Source: an uncultured beta proteobacterium
GTDB lineage: Bacteria > Pseudomonadota > Gammaproteobacteria > Burkholderiales > Burkholderiaceae_B
NCBI GenBank assembly: GCA_903903735.1
Contig: CAIUZV010000374.1
Location: forward strand, 1-36,047
Length of the DNA stretch: 36,047 nt
Direction: 5' to 3'
Shown: piece after piece, positions 7,134 through 15,303 of the stretch
Layout: each line of letters begins with the position of its first letter
Position numbering within the stretch: the stretch's first letter is position 1
Translations under genes and position numbers: made by a program
The notes under the pieces: model-generated
What the model was told of the DNA's origin: nothing
The model's input: the letters and a program-made list of their open reading frames with translations, nothing else
Databases searched by the model: none

Positions 7134-8746
7134 GGGCAAGTAAACCAGTCTTTTATTGCACAATCCACGGACAAGTTCAAGGTATCAAACACCGCTGGCA
7201 TTAAGCCGGTACCGCGCACCTTCCCCAACATTGGATCTGTACGCGCAATAATTTGGGTTTGTATGATTCCGGATTCAACTCCACATACTTCGGCCACAGC
7301 ACACACGATCCGCTGTCCGCTCGGCAACCTCGCCTGTTGAACGATTAACTGAATAGCCGAAGCGACTTGATCGCGTATTGCCGCAAGAGGAAGACCACTT
7401 TGTGCGCTCAAAATTAAGGTTTCTAGCCGCGCTAAGGCGTCCCTTGGGCTGTTAGCGTGCAGTGTCGTTAATGACCCCTCGTGACCGGTATTCATTGCGG
7501 CAAGCATATCAATGGCCTCCGCCCCGCGCACCTCACCAACCACGATACGGTCCGGTCGCATGCGCAAGGCATTTTTGACCAGATCACGGATAGTGATTGC
7601 ACCGCGCCCTTCGGCATTAGCCGGTCTCGCCTCAAGCCTCACGATGTGCGGATGTGCAATCTGCAACTCTGCTGAGTCTTCGATTGTCACAATGCGCTGA
7701 GTAGTGGGAATCTGGCCTGCCAACACATTGAGCAGGGTGGTCTTGCCCGAGCCTGTTCCACCCGACACAAGGATATTGACGCGATGAACGACGCACCAAG
7801 ATAAAAACTTAGCTAAAGGCTCCTCAAGTGTGTTGTTACGTACCAGGTCCTCAAGTGTGGGACGGGTATTTGGAAACTTCCTGATCGTCACACAAGAGCC
7901 GCTTAACGCGATCGGCGCGATGACCGCATTGAGACGAGACCCATCTGGAAGACGCGCGTCCACCATCGGGGACAATTCATCAATCCTTCTTCCCAACGGA
8001 AAGACGATACGCTCGACGATTCCACGCACCGCAATCTCAGAACTAAATTCGGCAGCAGCGCGCGTGAGTCTACCGCCACGTTCAACATAAATCTCGTCAA
8101 AAGCATTAACCATAACCTCCGACACCGTTGGATCGGCAAGCAAAGGCTCTAGAACGCCCAACCCGATGGCCTCCGAAACGACAAGCTCGATAAGCTCTTC
8201 CCTTTCTGCGTCACTGAGGCTCTCGAGCAGCTCAACAGAAACTTGTCGCGCACATGCTCGCGCATAGTCGCGAAGTCCAGTTGTCGTCAATGCAGCGATA
8301 TCCGTGCGCCTTAAATCCAGCACCTTAATCAGACCCAGATGAAGCGACTTACGGATCTCGCGACGAAATCTACCTGATTCAGGCTCAATCAACCGCACAG
8401 ACTCAAAGGAGTCATCGCACAGCGAATGTAGAGCGATGTCCTGAGCAGCTCGATCGATTTGAGAGGTCGTGAAATGGATCAAGCATGGTCCGACAATGAC
8501 TTCATCGGTTGCCTGCACCGGACCATAACGAATAATACGTTGACCGTTCACCCTAGTACCCGATAATGATCCCAAGTCCTCGACATGGCAACCGGCATCG
8601 TCCTCTCGAACCCGCACATGCGTCTTTGCCACACGCCAATGTTGAATGCGCAAAGCGCAATCCGCTGAACGTCCAATCAAAAACGGGGTGTCCAGACAAA
8701 GCTTCTCTTTTTGACCGTCCTCATACGTCAACATGATATTGATCAT
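7130..8746 (-). CDS. tadA: FHA-domain / CpaF-type pilus ATPase TadA fusion
   Basis: A 538-residue motor ATPase of the type II/IV secretion family with an extra N-terminal forkhead-associated (FHA) domain. FHA region, about residues 15-95: FLIGRS (22-27), THVRV (42-46) and DLGSLSGTRVNG (57-68). The Arg26 that contacts phosphothreonine is kept, but the usual Ser three residues before His43 is Ala40 and the usual Asn is Ser62. ATPase region: Walker A GGTGSGKTT (329-337), Asp box TIEDSAEL (354-361), Walker B MRPDRIVVGE (396-405) and His box GHEGSLTTLH (421-430). I chose ATG 8746 because GGGAG (8754-8758) lies 7 bases upstream and the start then follows the secretin stop by 4 bases. An in-frame start at 8893 would overlap the secretin gene heavily. 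Confidence 0.92.
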   Translation of the reverse strand: MINIMLTYEDGQKEKLCLDTPFLIGRSADCALRIQHWRVAKTHVRVREDDAGCHVEDLGSLSGTRVNGQRIIRYGPVQATDEVIVGPCLIHFTTSQIDRAAQDIALHSLCDDSFESVRLIEPESGRFRREIRKSLHLGLIKVLDLRRTDIAALTTTGLRDYARACARQVSVELLESLSDAEREELIELVVSEAIGLGVLEPLLADPTVSEVMVNAFDEIYVERGGRLTRAAAEFSSEIAVRGIVERIVFPLGRRIDELSPMVDARLPDGSRLNAVIAPIALSGSCVTIRKFPNTRPTLEDLVRNNTLEEPLAKFLSWCVVHRVNILVSGGTGSGKTTLLNVLAGQIPTTQRIVTIEDSAELQIAHPHIVRLEARPANAEGRGAITIRDLVKNALRMRPDRIVVGEVRGAEAIDMLAAMNTGHEGSLTTLHANSPRDALARLETLILSAQSGLPLAAIRDQVASAIQLIVQQARLPSGQRIVCAVAEVCGVESGIIQTQIIARTDPMLGKVRGTGLMPAVFDTLNLSVDCAIKDWFTCP

Positions 8747-8750
8747 GCCC

Positions 8751-10037
8751 TTACTCCCATTGATTCGGTAACTCCAATTCGTGCCCTTCGGGAAGTCCTT
8801 GGTCCCACTGTCCATCAAACATATTTTTCTGATCTGAATTAACTTCTCGACTGATGGCGTGATTGAGGCGTAAAGGCTCGGGGAAGCTGTCACTCAAGAG
8901 CGTACTGGCACTCGACGCTCGTTGCGCAAGGTCTGCGTGTTTGGCATCAACCACTATCGGAGTGACGAAGATAGCGAGCTCTGTCTGACTTCTATGCACA
9001 CGATTCGTTCCAAACAAGTGCCCAAGAACAGGTAGCTCGGACAAAGCAGGCAACCCTTCAGTGTCATGGGACTGCTCACGTGAAATGAATCCGCCAAGAA
9101 CCAACGTTTGCCCTGAGCGAACATTAAAATCAGTGGATGCACGTCTCACCTTTAGAGCTGGCCCGGCAGCGCTCGCGAGACTGTGATCGACGGTACTGAC
9201 TTCAATCTCAATTTTTGATCGCACTCCAAGATTTCTCCCGACGTGGGGCGTAATGTTTAGGTGCACACCGTATTTCTTAAAGGTCGTATGTGCCCGGCCA
9301 TCCTTATCTTGCGTCGTATAGGGAACCTCCCCGCCTGCAGAAAAACTAGCGGTGGAGCCGCTACGTGCAAGAAGCTGCGGCTGAGCAAGCACAATTGCCT
9401 CGCCAGTCTTAGAAAGCGCTACAAGCCTCGCGGAAACAAGTGCCGTCAGTGCAAAGCGGGAGGACTGCATCCCAAGTGATGCATTAGTGTCCCAACGCAC
9501 ACCAAGCTCACGCATCCGTGCTGTGGGGATCTCAATGACCTGGACATCCAGCATCACCATCCGATCCCAGCCGGACTCGTTTCCGTATTCAATCAACTCT
9601 GGATACCGTGCGGCCAAGCGACTGATTGTCGACCGATCGCTCTCTGTCAGATCATCACCATCAATTAAAACTCGACCCGCAATAGTGGTCGTGCGAGCAC
9701 CGGGAATTCGACGTAGAATTTCCGCGACCTCTTTCATTGCACGGCTATGCCCTTCTTGTTTAACATGCACTCGGTACGTTAAATGTGCTGTCTTAGAAGT
9801 CCAAACTGTGACAGTAGTTGTCCCAGGTCTTTTTCCAAATAAGATGGCTTCAGTGGGACTTAGCGCAGTCGCTTGCACGACCTGCCCATTGCCAACGGCC
9901 AAGCGCTGAATGCTCGGATGACGCACCACAAACGATGATCCGACCTCGATCTCTAGCGCCCGATCCTTCTCTGCAAACGCAGGCCCGATGAGCAACCAAA
10001 GTACAAGTCCCAGAAAGAAGCCTCGCCCACGGCTCAT
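8751..10037 (-). CDS. cpaC: Tad outer-membrane secretin CpaC/RcpA
   Basis: A 428-residue secretin. The signal peptide is MSRGRGFFLGLVLWLLIG with likely cleavage after AFA near residue 22. An N-terminal pilus-assembly domain carries the FGKRPGTTTVTVW strand, followed by a BON-like stretch (residues ~100-145) and the secretin core. The core starts at MLDVQVIEIPTARMRELGV and includes VPYTTQ, GVHLNITPHV, GQTLVLGGF and the signature LPVLGHLFGTNRVHRSQTEL followed by IFVTPIVV. It would form the outer-membrane channel for the pilus. The C-terminal 60 residues are polar and lack similarity I can name. The start overlaps the cpaB stop by four bases (ATGA). Confidence 0.92.
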   Translation of the reverse strand: MSRGRGFFLGLVLWLLIGPAFAEKDRALEIEVGSSFVVRHPSIQRLAVGNGQVVQATALSPTEAILFGKRPGTTTVTVWTSKTAHLTYRVHVKQEGHSRAMKEVAEILRRIPGARTTTIAGRVLIDGDDLTESDRSTISRLAARYPELIEYGNESGWDRMVMLDVQVIEIPTARMRELGVRWDTNASLGMQSSRFALTALVSARLVALSKTGEAIVLAQPQLLARSGSTASFSAGGEVPYTTQDKDGRAHTTFKKYGVHLNITPHVGRNLGVRSKIEIEVSTVDHSLASAAGPALKVRRASTDFNVRSGQTLVLGGFISREQSHDTEGLPALSELPVLGHLFGTNRVHRSQTELAIFVTPIVVDAKHADLAQRASSASTLLSDSFPEPLRLNHAISREVNSDQKNMFDGQWDQGLPEGHELELPNQWE

Positions 10038-10903
10038 CGACGCTTTTCCGACACTTCAGCAGCACCTGCAACAGAGTACTGATAACCATTCTCTGGCGCA
10101 TCAGCAATGCCCTCTAGTCGATCACCATAGATTACCGCTGCGGTGTCGACAGACCCCGTTCGCACCAGGCCGAGCATTTCCTCGAGATTGATGGCAATGG
10201 ACTCAGACAACCTCTGGGGAGTATCTGCATATCGTGCGCTCATCACCGCACTGATAACGCCGCTCTGTCGAGCGGCAACCAGTCGAATCGAGTCTGCGGG
10301 CGACACGGCCACCGTCATCGTGGAATATCCATTCTCTAACGCGCCCTCACGCCCGTTGACTTCTCTGGTGTGCTGGTCTGTTGCTAAAACCTCTATAGCC
10401 CCCAGTAATAACGCCGTTACACGCTTGCCTTCATGATCAACGGATACGAATAGATCAACGCGATCACCAGGCTTTAGTAAGCCCGACATCGCATTGACAG
10501 GATCGACTGGTAGAGTGACAGCGCGCAAAGCTGGATCTAGACGATCAGATAGTGTCGGTACAGCGGGGTCAGCCAACGTACTACCGAGCAACCAGCCCCC
10601 GGCTCGGAGATCTGTCGTCAAACGCTTGCCCACAACAGAATCAATCTCATGCGAATACAACACATCCTGTGCGATGCCATTCGCTTGAAAAGCGCGCTCG
10701 TGTAAATCATCAGCGCGTATGACGCTGTCGCGCTTAAGATCCCTAGAGGCCACCAAGAGATGCACATACTCCACGTTATTGCGATGCTCTAGCTCCGTGG
10801 TTTTATTCGATAAATAAGTGTTGATCGTCGCAGCTGAGCAGCAACCAAGGGCGATCGACACACCCAACACCAGCCATTTCCTTTGACGTTCATTGATGTT
10901 CAC
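10034..10903 (-). CDS. cpaB: Tad pilus assembly protein CpaB/RcpC
   Basis: About 289 residues, with an N-terminal membrane anchor (WLVLGVSIALGCCSAATI), a SAF domain that starts YVHLLVASRDLKRDSVIRA, and the CpaB/RcpC core LPVDPVNAMSGLLKPGDRVD followed by LFVSVD. CpaB is a periplasmic partner of the secretin and may bind the cell wall. I place the start at GTG 10903, because AGGGGG (10910-10915, read on the minus strand) lies 6 bases upstream. The ATG at 10924 has no ribosome site and would overlap the upstream gene. The choice affects only seven residues. Confidence 0.88.
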   Translation of the reverse strand: MNINERQRKWLVLGVSIALGCCSAATINTYLSNKTTELEHRNNVEYVHLLVASRDLKRDSVIRADDLHERAFQANGIAQDVLYSHEIDSVVGKRLTTDLRAGGWLLGSTLADPAVPTLSDRLDPALRAVTLPVDPVNAMSGLLKPGDRVDLFVSVDHEGKRVTALLLGAIEVLATDQHTREVNGREGALENGYSTMTVAVSPADSIRLVAARQSGVISAVMSARYADTPQRLSESIAINLEEMLGLVRTGSVDTAAVIYGDRLEGIADAPENGYQYSVAGAAEVSEKRR

Positions 10904-10913
10904 ACATATCCCC

Positions 10914-11630
10914 CTACTGCCCATTCAAAAACAGAATCGAACTTCCTTGCACAGCAAATATCGTTAAATTGAGTTGAACCCCCTCCTTTGTGGCAAACAT
11001 CGACCGCTCTGCTGTAAGTGAGCCCCTAGGCGCCCTTGCCATTGCAAGGCTCCAGCCAGCTTTGCTAAGTGCGACAGAAATTGAAGCGACTAAGCGAGCG
11101 GATGGAAGCCAGCTTGAAAAGATGAAGGTGTAGCTAGGATCGGCTCGCGCATGATCAACAGTCGAGAGCACAACCCGTAGTTCCATCGCCGGATTGATCC
11201 AGGCGGTCATCGCTCGGGGCGCGCTATCCAAATGCTTGCACGAGAACGGTTGGGGAACCAAGACAGACTGATCAGGGCTAGACAGTGTCGAATAAATACC
11301 CTCGACTCTGTCCTCAGATACGGACCATAACCCGATCAAGTGATGTTGCGGCGCATTGGACCAACGCGCTAGAAAAAAATCGTGTTGAACGTCACCAACC
11401 GAGCCTAAAGGTATGATGCCTGCCACCTTACTGATCGCCCGCTCAATATTCAACTGTCCTTGCAGACGATAGGCACGCGCGTAGAACCCCTGAATGCACA
11501 CGCGATCGATCACGGGCTGATGCTGCAGTTCAGGCGCAAAGGACTGGAGAACGTCGGTGGCATTGCTTGCATGGGCAACGCCGATTAGCGACACGGCGAT
11601 TGAACTTAACAAAAGAAGTTGTTTGATCAT
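10914..11630 (-). CDS. Unrecognised exported protein within the Tad operon
   Basis: A 238-residue protein I do not recognise. It starts with a clear signal peptide (MIKQLLLLSSIAVSLIGVAHA, cleavage likely near residue 21). The mature part has few charged runs, two cysteines (in DRVCIQGFY and in PFSCKHLD) that could form a disulfide, and several hydrophobic beta-like strands such as YTFIFSSWL and LNLTIFAVQ. ATG 11630 follows the TadE-like stop by four bases; upstream in-frame starts lack support. It sits between the TadE-like gene and cpaB, a place often held by a periplasmic or lipoprotein accessory factor. It may be a pilus accessory protein or a minor structural subunit; that role is inference from position only. 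Confidence 0.72.
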   Translation of the reverse strand: MIKQLLLLSSIAVSLIGVAHASNATDVLQSFAPELQHQPVIDRVCIQGFYARAYRLQGQLNIERAISKVAGIIPLGSVGDVQHDFFLARWSNAPQHHLIGLWSVSEDRVEGIYSTLSSPDQSVLVPQPFSCKHLDSAPRAMTAWINPAMELRVVLSTVDHARADPSYTFIFSSWLPSARLVASISVALSKAGWSLAMARAPRGSLTAERSMFATKEGVQLNLTIFAVQGSSILFLNGQ

Positions 11631-11634
11631 TTGG

Positions 11635-12210
11635 TTATCGGACCGAGTTTCGTGGAGCCAAATCTCCCCAGGCACCGAGCCAATCGAGTTGTGGTCTCGG
11701 GCGCCGCCAAACCGCATCAATATGTTGAGTGCGAGTCATTACCTGGGCTGCCAGTCGCCGACTTTGCTGTGCGGAACGATGCCAAAATGTAGTTGAGTTG
11801 CCAATCTGCACATGTATCGACTGGCGTGAGCGTGATCTTCCGTCACCGGTGTACAAGTAACTATGCCGTTTCACTGCTGTAGCGATCGTTGGGCCAAGAT
11901 AAAACTGACCGAAGGAGGTCGCCGGCAGGCGTCGCAGGTCAGTTGCTCGAAGAAACCTTCCTGAACCAGACCCCAAAAGCTCGTTTTCTGTATCGCGCCG
12001 ATGATGTGGACCAGCAATTGGAGTTTCAGCAACTCTTGCATCGGTTGGGCCAATGAAGACTGCGAGTGTACTTTCCTGCAGTGCGAGCAACGTTAACTGA
12101 CGCAGCGTTACCGTAAAGTGAAGACCAAACAAAAGAGCAATAAGCGCTCCCAGTAAAAGCAGGGACTCAACGAAACCTTGCCCAACCTGGGCCGTGTCAC
12201 GGGGCGTCAT
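11635..12210 (-). CDS. tadE: TadE-like pseudopilin
   Basis: A 191-residue protein with a short N-terminus and the type IVb prepilin motif: Gly10 followed by QGFVES, which puts Glu15 at +5, then a 22-residue hydrophobic helix. This is the layout of TadE/TadF minor pilins, which are cleaved by the Tad prepilin peptidase. The rest is polar and Arg-rich (for example HHRRDTE, GRSRSRQS) with no second domain I can name. ATG 12210 overlaps the stop of the TadG-like gene by four bases (ATGA). The mature part is poorly conserved in this family, so the call rests on the prepilin motif and the operon. Confidence 0.75.
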   Translation of the reverse strand: MTPRDTAQVGQGFVESLLLLGALIALLFGLHFTVTLRQLTLLALQESTLAVFIGPTDARVAETPIAGPHHRRDTENELLGSGSGRFLRATDLRRLPATSFGQFYLGPTIATAVKRHSYLYTGDGRSRSRQSIHVQIGNSTTFWHRSAQQSRRLAAQVMTRTQHIDAVWRRPRPQLDWLGAWGDLAPRNSVR

Positions 12211-13616
12211 TGGGTGCCTCGGACGGGGTGAGATTCAAGTGAACGCACCGCTGGCACCCGAATCAAACGCGCAAGCCAGAAGGGCTTGAAGAGGCTGGGT
12301 GCCTCCGCTCGTCGGTTCTTGCCCACTAAAGGATCTGAAAAGTAAGTCTCTGCAGCAGAGGTTGAGCTCAGGCTCGGATAGTCAAGCCAACGCTGCACAA
12401 CCTGAATCACAAACTGAGCTGAGGCGCTGTCCCTCGCGGGGTTTAGACGCGTGTATCGCGCTTGTTGGCGAGCTCGCCACACCACAGGCGCTTGATTTGC
12501 CCAACGTTCGGCTAACGGATTGCGCGTTCCGCCAAATATATTCCAACCGGACCATGCACGTTCCGCCGCCCACTTCCAAAACGGCTTTCCTTGAAACGTT
12601 TGCATTGGCTCATCAAGCGAGCCTTCTACGTGGGATCCATTAGAACGCGTTTCAATCGTTGCCCAGCCCATTGGGTACTCTCGGTAGTAGCACCCAATGA
12701 ACCGATTAAAGCGGACATTATGGAACGATTGATTTTCATCAATACTCCAGACGCCATCGCGTGCGAGCGTCAACGTCCCACGACGCCTTAACTGATGTTG
12801 CCGCCAAGGACATCTCAGATTGATGCCATTAAAGCTTCGTGCAACGGACTTCCTGTCATCAAGATACCGATACCGCGCTCGAACATCTTGCAACATCCCA
12901 AACCACTCATCGTCGGTGGTTGGACGATTGACCATGAATTTCGTCGTACCGTCATTCAAGAGACGATATTGAACTCCCAGAGCCTCAAGCGAACTGCCTC
13001 GATTGGCTGAGCCACTGTGACCGAGGTTCATCACAAGGGTGTTGTTCAATACCTGATGGATCTCAGACGAAGTATCCATTCTCGACTCGCGAACTTGGTT
13101 AAGCACTGCGTGTATCAGTTGTTCGTGTTGTTCGAATGCGTTGCCCAGTGCATTTCGCAGAAGTGTGTCACTCAGTCCACCAACGCGTGACGACAGGTAC
13201 GCGCCGCCGTGATGTGTACCAAAACGAAAACTCAGCAAAGATGCCGGCGGATTGCGGGCTGTGGCTTGTCTCGCAAGTCTCGAACGAAAGCGCTCAGCGG
13301 CGGCCATTGAGAAGAGATGTAGTTGCGCGACCTGATGCGCGAGTTGGGTTCGATTCAAATAAGCATGCAGGTTAAGATTGCGAGCGTAAATGAGCGCGGC
13401 ACTATAGGCAGCTGCATCGGTTGCACGATGCAGGGATGACTTGTTATGCACCCAGCTACCGACCTTGAGCATCAACAGCCACGCACCGACACAAAGCGCC
13501 AAGAGCCCAATGCCGAGCAGAAGCGCCTGCCCGGATTGCGTACTTGGGCTGTTGCGCCGTGAACGTCGTGCTGAAGCGATCGAGCGCACAGGCTTGCGAT
13601 CAGTCTGCACGATCAA
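12207..13616 (-). CDS. tadG: TadG-like pilus-associated membrane protein
   Basis: A 469-residue protein with the TadE/G-like N-terminal module (Flp/Tad, PF13400 type). After a basic leader ending QSG comes QALLLGIGLLALCVGAWLLM, then the family's LHRATDAAAYSAALIYARN block. No von Willebrand domain motif such as MIDAS DxSxS is visible in the remaining 400 residues, so it differs from long TadG proteins. The region after residue 60 is rich in Arg and Trp and looks extracytoplasmic. Start is uncertain: TTG 13616 or GTG at 13610 or 13589, none with a clear ribosome site. It follows the prepilin gene by 21 bases. Confidence 0.75.
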   Translation of the reverse strand: MIVQTDRKPVRSIASARRSRRNSPSTQSGQALLLGIGLLALCVGAWLLMLKVGSWVHNKSSLHRATDAAAYSAALIYARNLNLHAYLNRTQLAHQVAQLHLFSMAAAERFRSRLARQATARNPPASLLSFRFGTHHGGAYLSSRVGGLSDTLLRNALGNAFEQHEQLIHAVLNQVRESRMDTSSEIHQVLNNTLVMNLGHSGSANRGSSLEALGVQYRLLNDGTTKFMVNRPTTDDEWFGMLQDVRARYRYLDDRKSVARSFNGINLRCPWRQHQLRRRGTLTLARDGVWSIDENQSFHNVRFNRFIGCYYREYPMGWATIETRSNGSHVEGSLDEPMQTFQGKPFWKWAAERAWSGWNIFGGTRNPLAERWANQAPVVWRARQQARYTRLNPARDSASAQFVIQVVQRWLDYPSLSSTSAAETYFSDPLVGKNRRAEAPSLFKPFWLARLIRVPAVRSLESHPVRGTQ

Positions 13617-13637
13617 TTTGCATGATTAATCGCAAGA

Positions 13638-13937
13638 CTATCGACTGCTTTTGTCAGCGTTTCCCGTAAAGTCGTTCAGAGATTTTCGCTTGGCCTCAGC
13701 CTTCGCAGCCTGTGCTGCCGCTTTGGCGACTCGTGTCTCTTGCGTACCGTCTTCGCCCGCGAGCTCTTTTGCAATCGCGGCTGTTTGAGCACGCAGTACC
13801 TGCCCAAAGTATTGATACGTTGCGATCGCTGCCACGGCAACTAGCGCGACAACGATAATGTACTCGGTCATACCCTGACCGCGCTGCGAGCGACGGTTAA
13901 CGGTCTGACGCGTACTAGGCTGAAAGATTGAACTCAT
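13638..13937 (-). CDS. Flp-like type IVb prepilin
   Basis: A 99-residue protein, the first cistron of the Tad operon. A basic leader (TRQTVNRRSQRG) ends at Gly20 and is followed by QGMTEY, which fits the type IVb prepilin rule G|xxxxEY with Glu +5 and Tyr +6. A hydrophobic helix IIVVALVAVAAIATYQYFG follows. The C-terminal half is hydrophilic and Ala/Lys rich (AKAAAQAAKAEAKRK), which is longer than in typical Flp pilins of about 50-60 mature residues. I chose ATG 13937, since GGAG (13943-13946) is 5 bases upstream; GTG 13940 would be too close to it. A prepilin peptidase is not encoded nearby. It is probably the major or only pilin-type subunit, but a minor role cannot be excluded. Confidence 0.8.
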   Translation of the reverse strand: MSSIFQPSTRQTVNRRSQRGQGMTEYIIVVALVAVAAIATYQYFGQVLRAQTAAIAKELAGEDGTQETRVAKAAAQAAKAEAKRKSLNDFTGNADKSSR

Positions 13938-13945
13938 CACAACTC

Positions 13946-13969
13946 CACCACTAAGCTTAAGGAGTGGTG
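13946..13969 (-). promoter_or_regulatory. Hairpin next to the prepilin ribosome site
   Basis: An inverted repeat CACCACT (13946-13952) / AGTGGTG (13963-13969), seven perfect base pairs around a ten-base loop containing AAGCTTAA. In the minus-strand message it lies in the leader of the prepilin gene and its 3' arm touches the first base of the GGAG ribosome site. It could modulate translation or stabilise the 5' end of the operon message. Function is inferred from position only. Confidence 0.4.
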
Positions 13970-14032
13970 AGTGTGAATGAACAGATGTTACGGCTCAATA
14001 CGCAAAGTACCGCATGGCTAGTTTGATCAAAT

Positions 14033-15163
14033 CTACCAGCCGTAAAAGCGACTCCAGGTCTTGACATCCCCATGCCTATCCACAGCTTGATATTCAGGAA
14101 ACTGCGCACCGGTCGCACAAGCATGATTGGGCAGAATACGAAGCTGCGTGCCGACTGGGAAACGCGTGACGATGTTTAAGTCCGGACTACCCACACGCGA
14201 GATAATCCCGTGCTCTTGATTCGCCCCGGAAATAACGTAGCCAGGAATAACATTTCCTGCTGCCTCGCAGACCTGACCATAACCGTAATCCGTGACTTGC
14301 TTTTGAGTGCCCCGGTCTCGGCTCATGGCCATCCACCCCGCATCAACAATCGCCCATCCTTTTTCTTCTTGATGGCCAATCACCGTTGTGAGCACGCTTA
14401 ACGCGATATCGTCGAGCTGACAAACGCCAACATTGCGCATCACAAGGTCAAAAAACACATACACACCCGCCCTCACCTCGGTCACACCGTCGAGACCTGT
14501 CGCAGCCAAGGCTGTCGGCGTCGAGCCTACGCTCACAACTGGGCAGGAGAACCCCGCTGCGCGCAGACGCTGCCCAGCATGCACGCAACCAAAGCGCTCT
14601 TGCTCCGCCATTTGAACTAAGGCCTCCGGCGTATTGAGGTCATAACTCGATCCCGCATGGGTCATGACGCCTTGAATCACCATCCCTGCGTCTGCAAGAA
14701 CCTTAGCAACATCCAGCAAACTTGCCGCATCAGGCTTGATGCCAGAGCGATGGTCATCTGTATCGATTTCAATCAACACTTTAAAGACGATGCCACGAGC
14801 TTGGGCAAAATTGGCAATTGCCTGAGCACTCGCCACACTGTCGGTCAGGATCTTTAAATCACAACCTTTTTCTTGTAGTGCCGCTGCTTGCGGCAACTTA
14901 TTCGCTGCGATACCGACCGCATACAGAATATCGCGAATGCCTGAGTCAAAGAACTGCTCCGCCTCTTTGAGCGTTGACACAGTGATTCCTTTCGCACCTG
15001 CCTGAACCTGTGCGTCAGTGACCTCGACACACTTCGACGTCTTGACATGCGGACGAAACGCTACGCCAAGACGATTAGTTTGTGCCTGCATACGATTAAT
15101 GTTTTGTGTCATGCGGGCGACATCGATCAATGCGACAGGAGTGATCAGGTCAGTCAGTTTCAT
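14033..15163 (-). CDS. DSD1-family PLP enzyme (D-threonine aldolase / D-serine dehydratase type)
   Basis: A 376-residue fold-type III (alanine racemase-like) PLP enzyme. The PLP lysine is Lys41 in RPHVKTSK. The N-terminal TPVALIDVARMTQNINRMQ, the IEIDTDDHRSGI strand and the GSTPTAL phosphate loop are typical. The C-terminal metal site reads PNHACAT, with His347 and Cys349. From family knowledge, D-serine dehydratases use His-x-Cys for zinc while Alcaligenes D-threonine aldolase uses His-x-Asp, so the Cys favours a dehydratase-like site. Substrates could be D-serine, D-threonine or 3-hydroxyaspartate; I cannot decide. It lies 95 bases upstream of the pilus operon on the same strand, but nothing links it to the pilus. 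Confidence 0.88.
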   Translation of the reverse strand: MKLTDLITPVALIDVARMTQNINRMQAQTNRLGVAFRPHVKTSKCVEVTDAQVQAGAKGITVSTLKEAEQFFDSGIRDILYAVGIAANKLPQAAALQEKGCDLKILTDSVASAQAIANFAQARGIVFKVLIEIDTDDHRSGIKPDAASLLDVAKVLADAGMVIQGVMTHAGSSYDLNTPEALVQMAEQERFGCVHAGQRLRAAGFSCPVVSVGSTPTALAATGLDGVTEVRAGVYVFFDLVMRNVGVCQLDDIALSVLTTVIGHQEEKGWAIVDAGWMAMSRDRGTQKQVTDYGYGQVCEAAGNVIPGYVISGANQEHGIISRVGSPDLNIVTRFPVGTQLRILPNHACATGAQFPEYQAVDRHGDVKTWSRFYGW

Positions 15164-15303
15164 TGTGCATCCAAGGTAAGTTAAGGCGGCGAATCGCGCT
15201 ATTTTATCGCTAAGGCATTATGATGGGGGCTGCGGCGCTAAGTCGTCGAGATTTAGAGCAACAAGGCTCTAGTTGTTATTTTTCACCTCCTGTTTTCGAC
15301 AAT

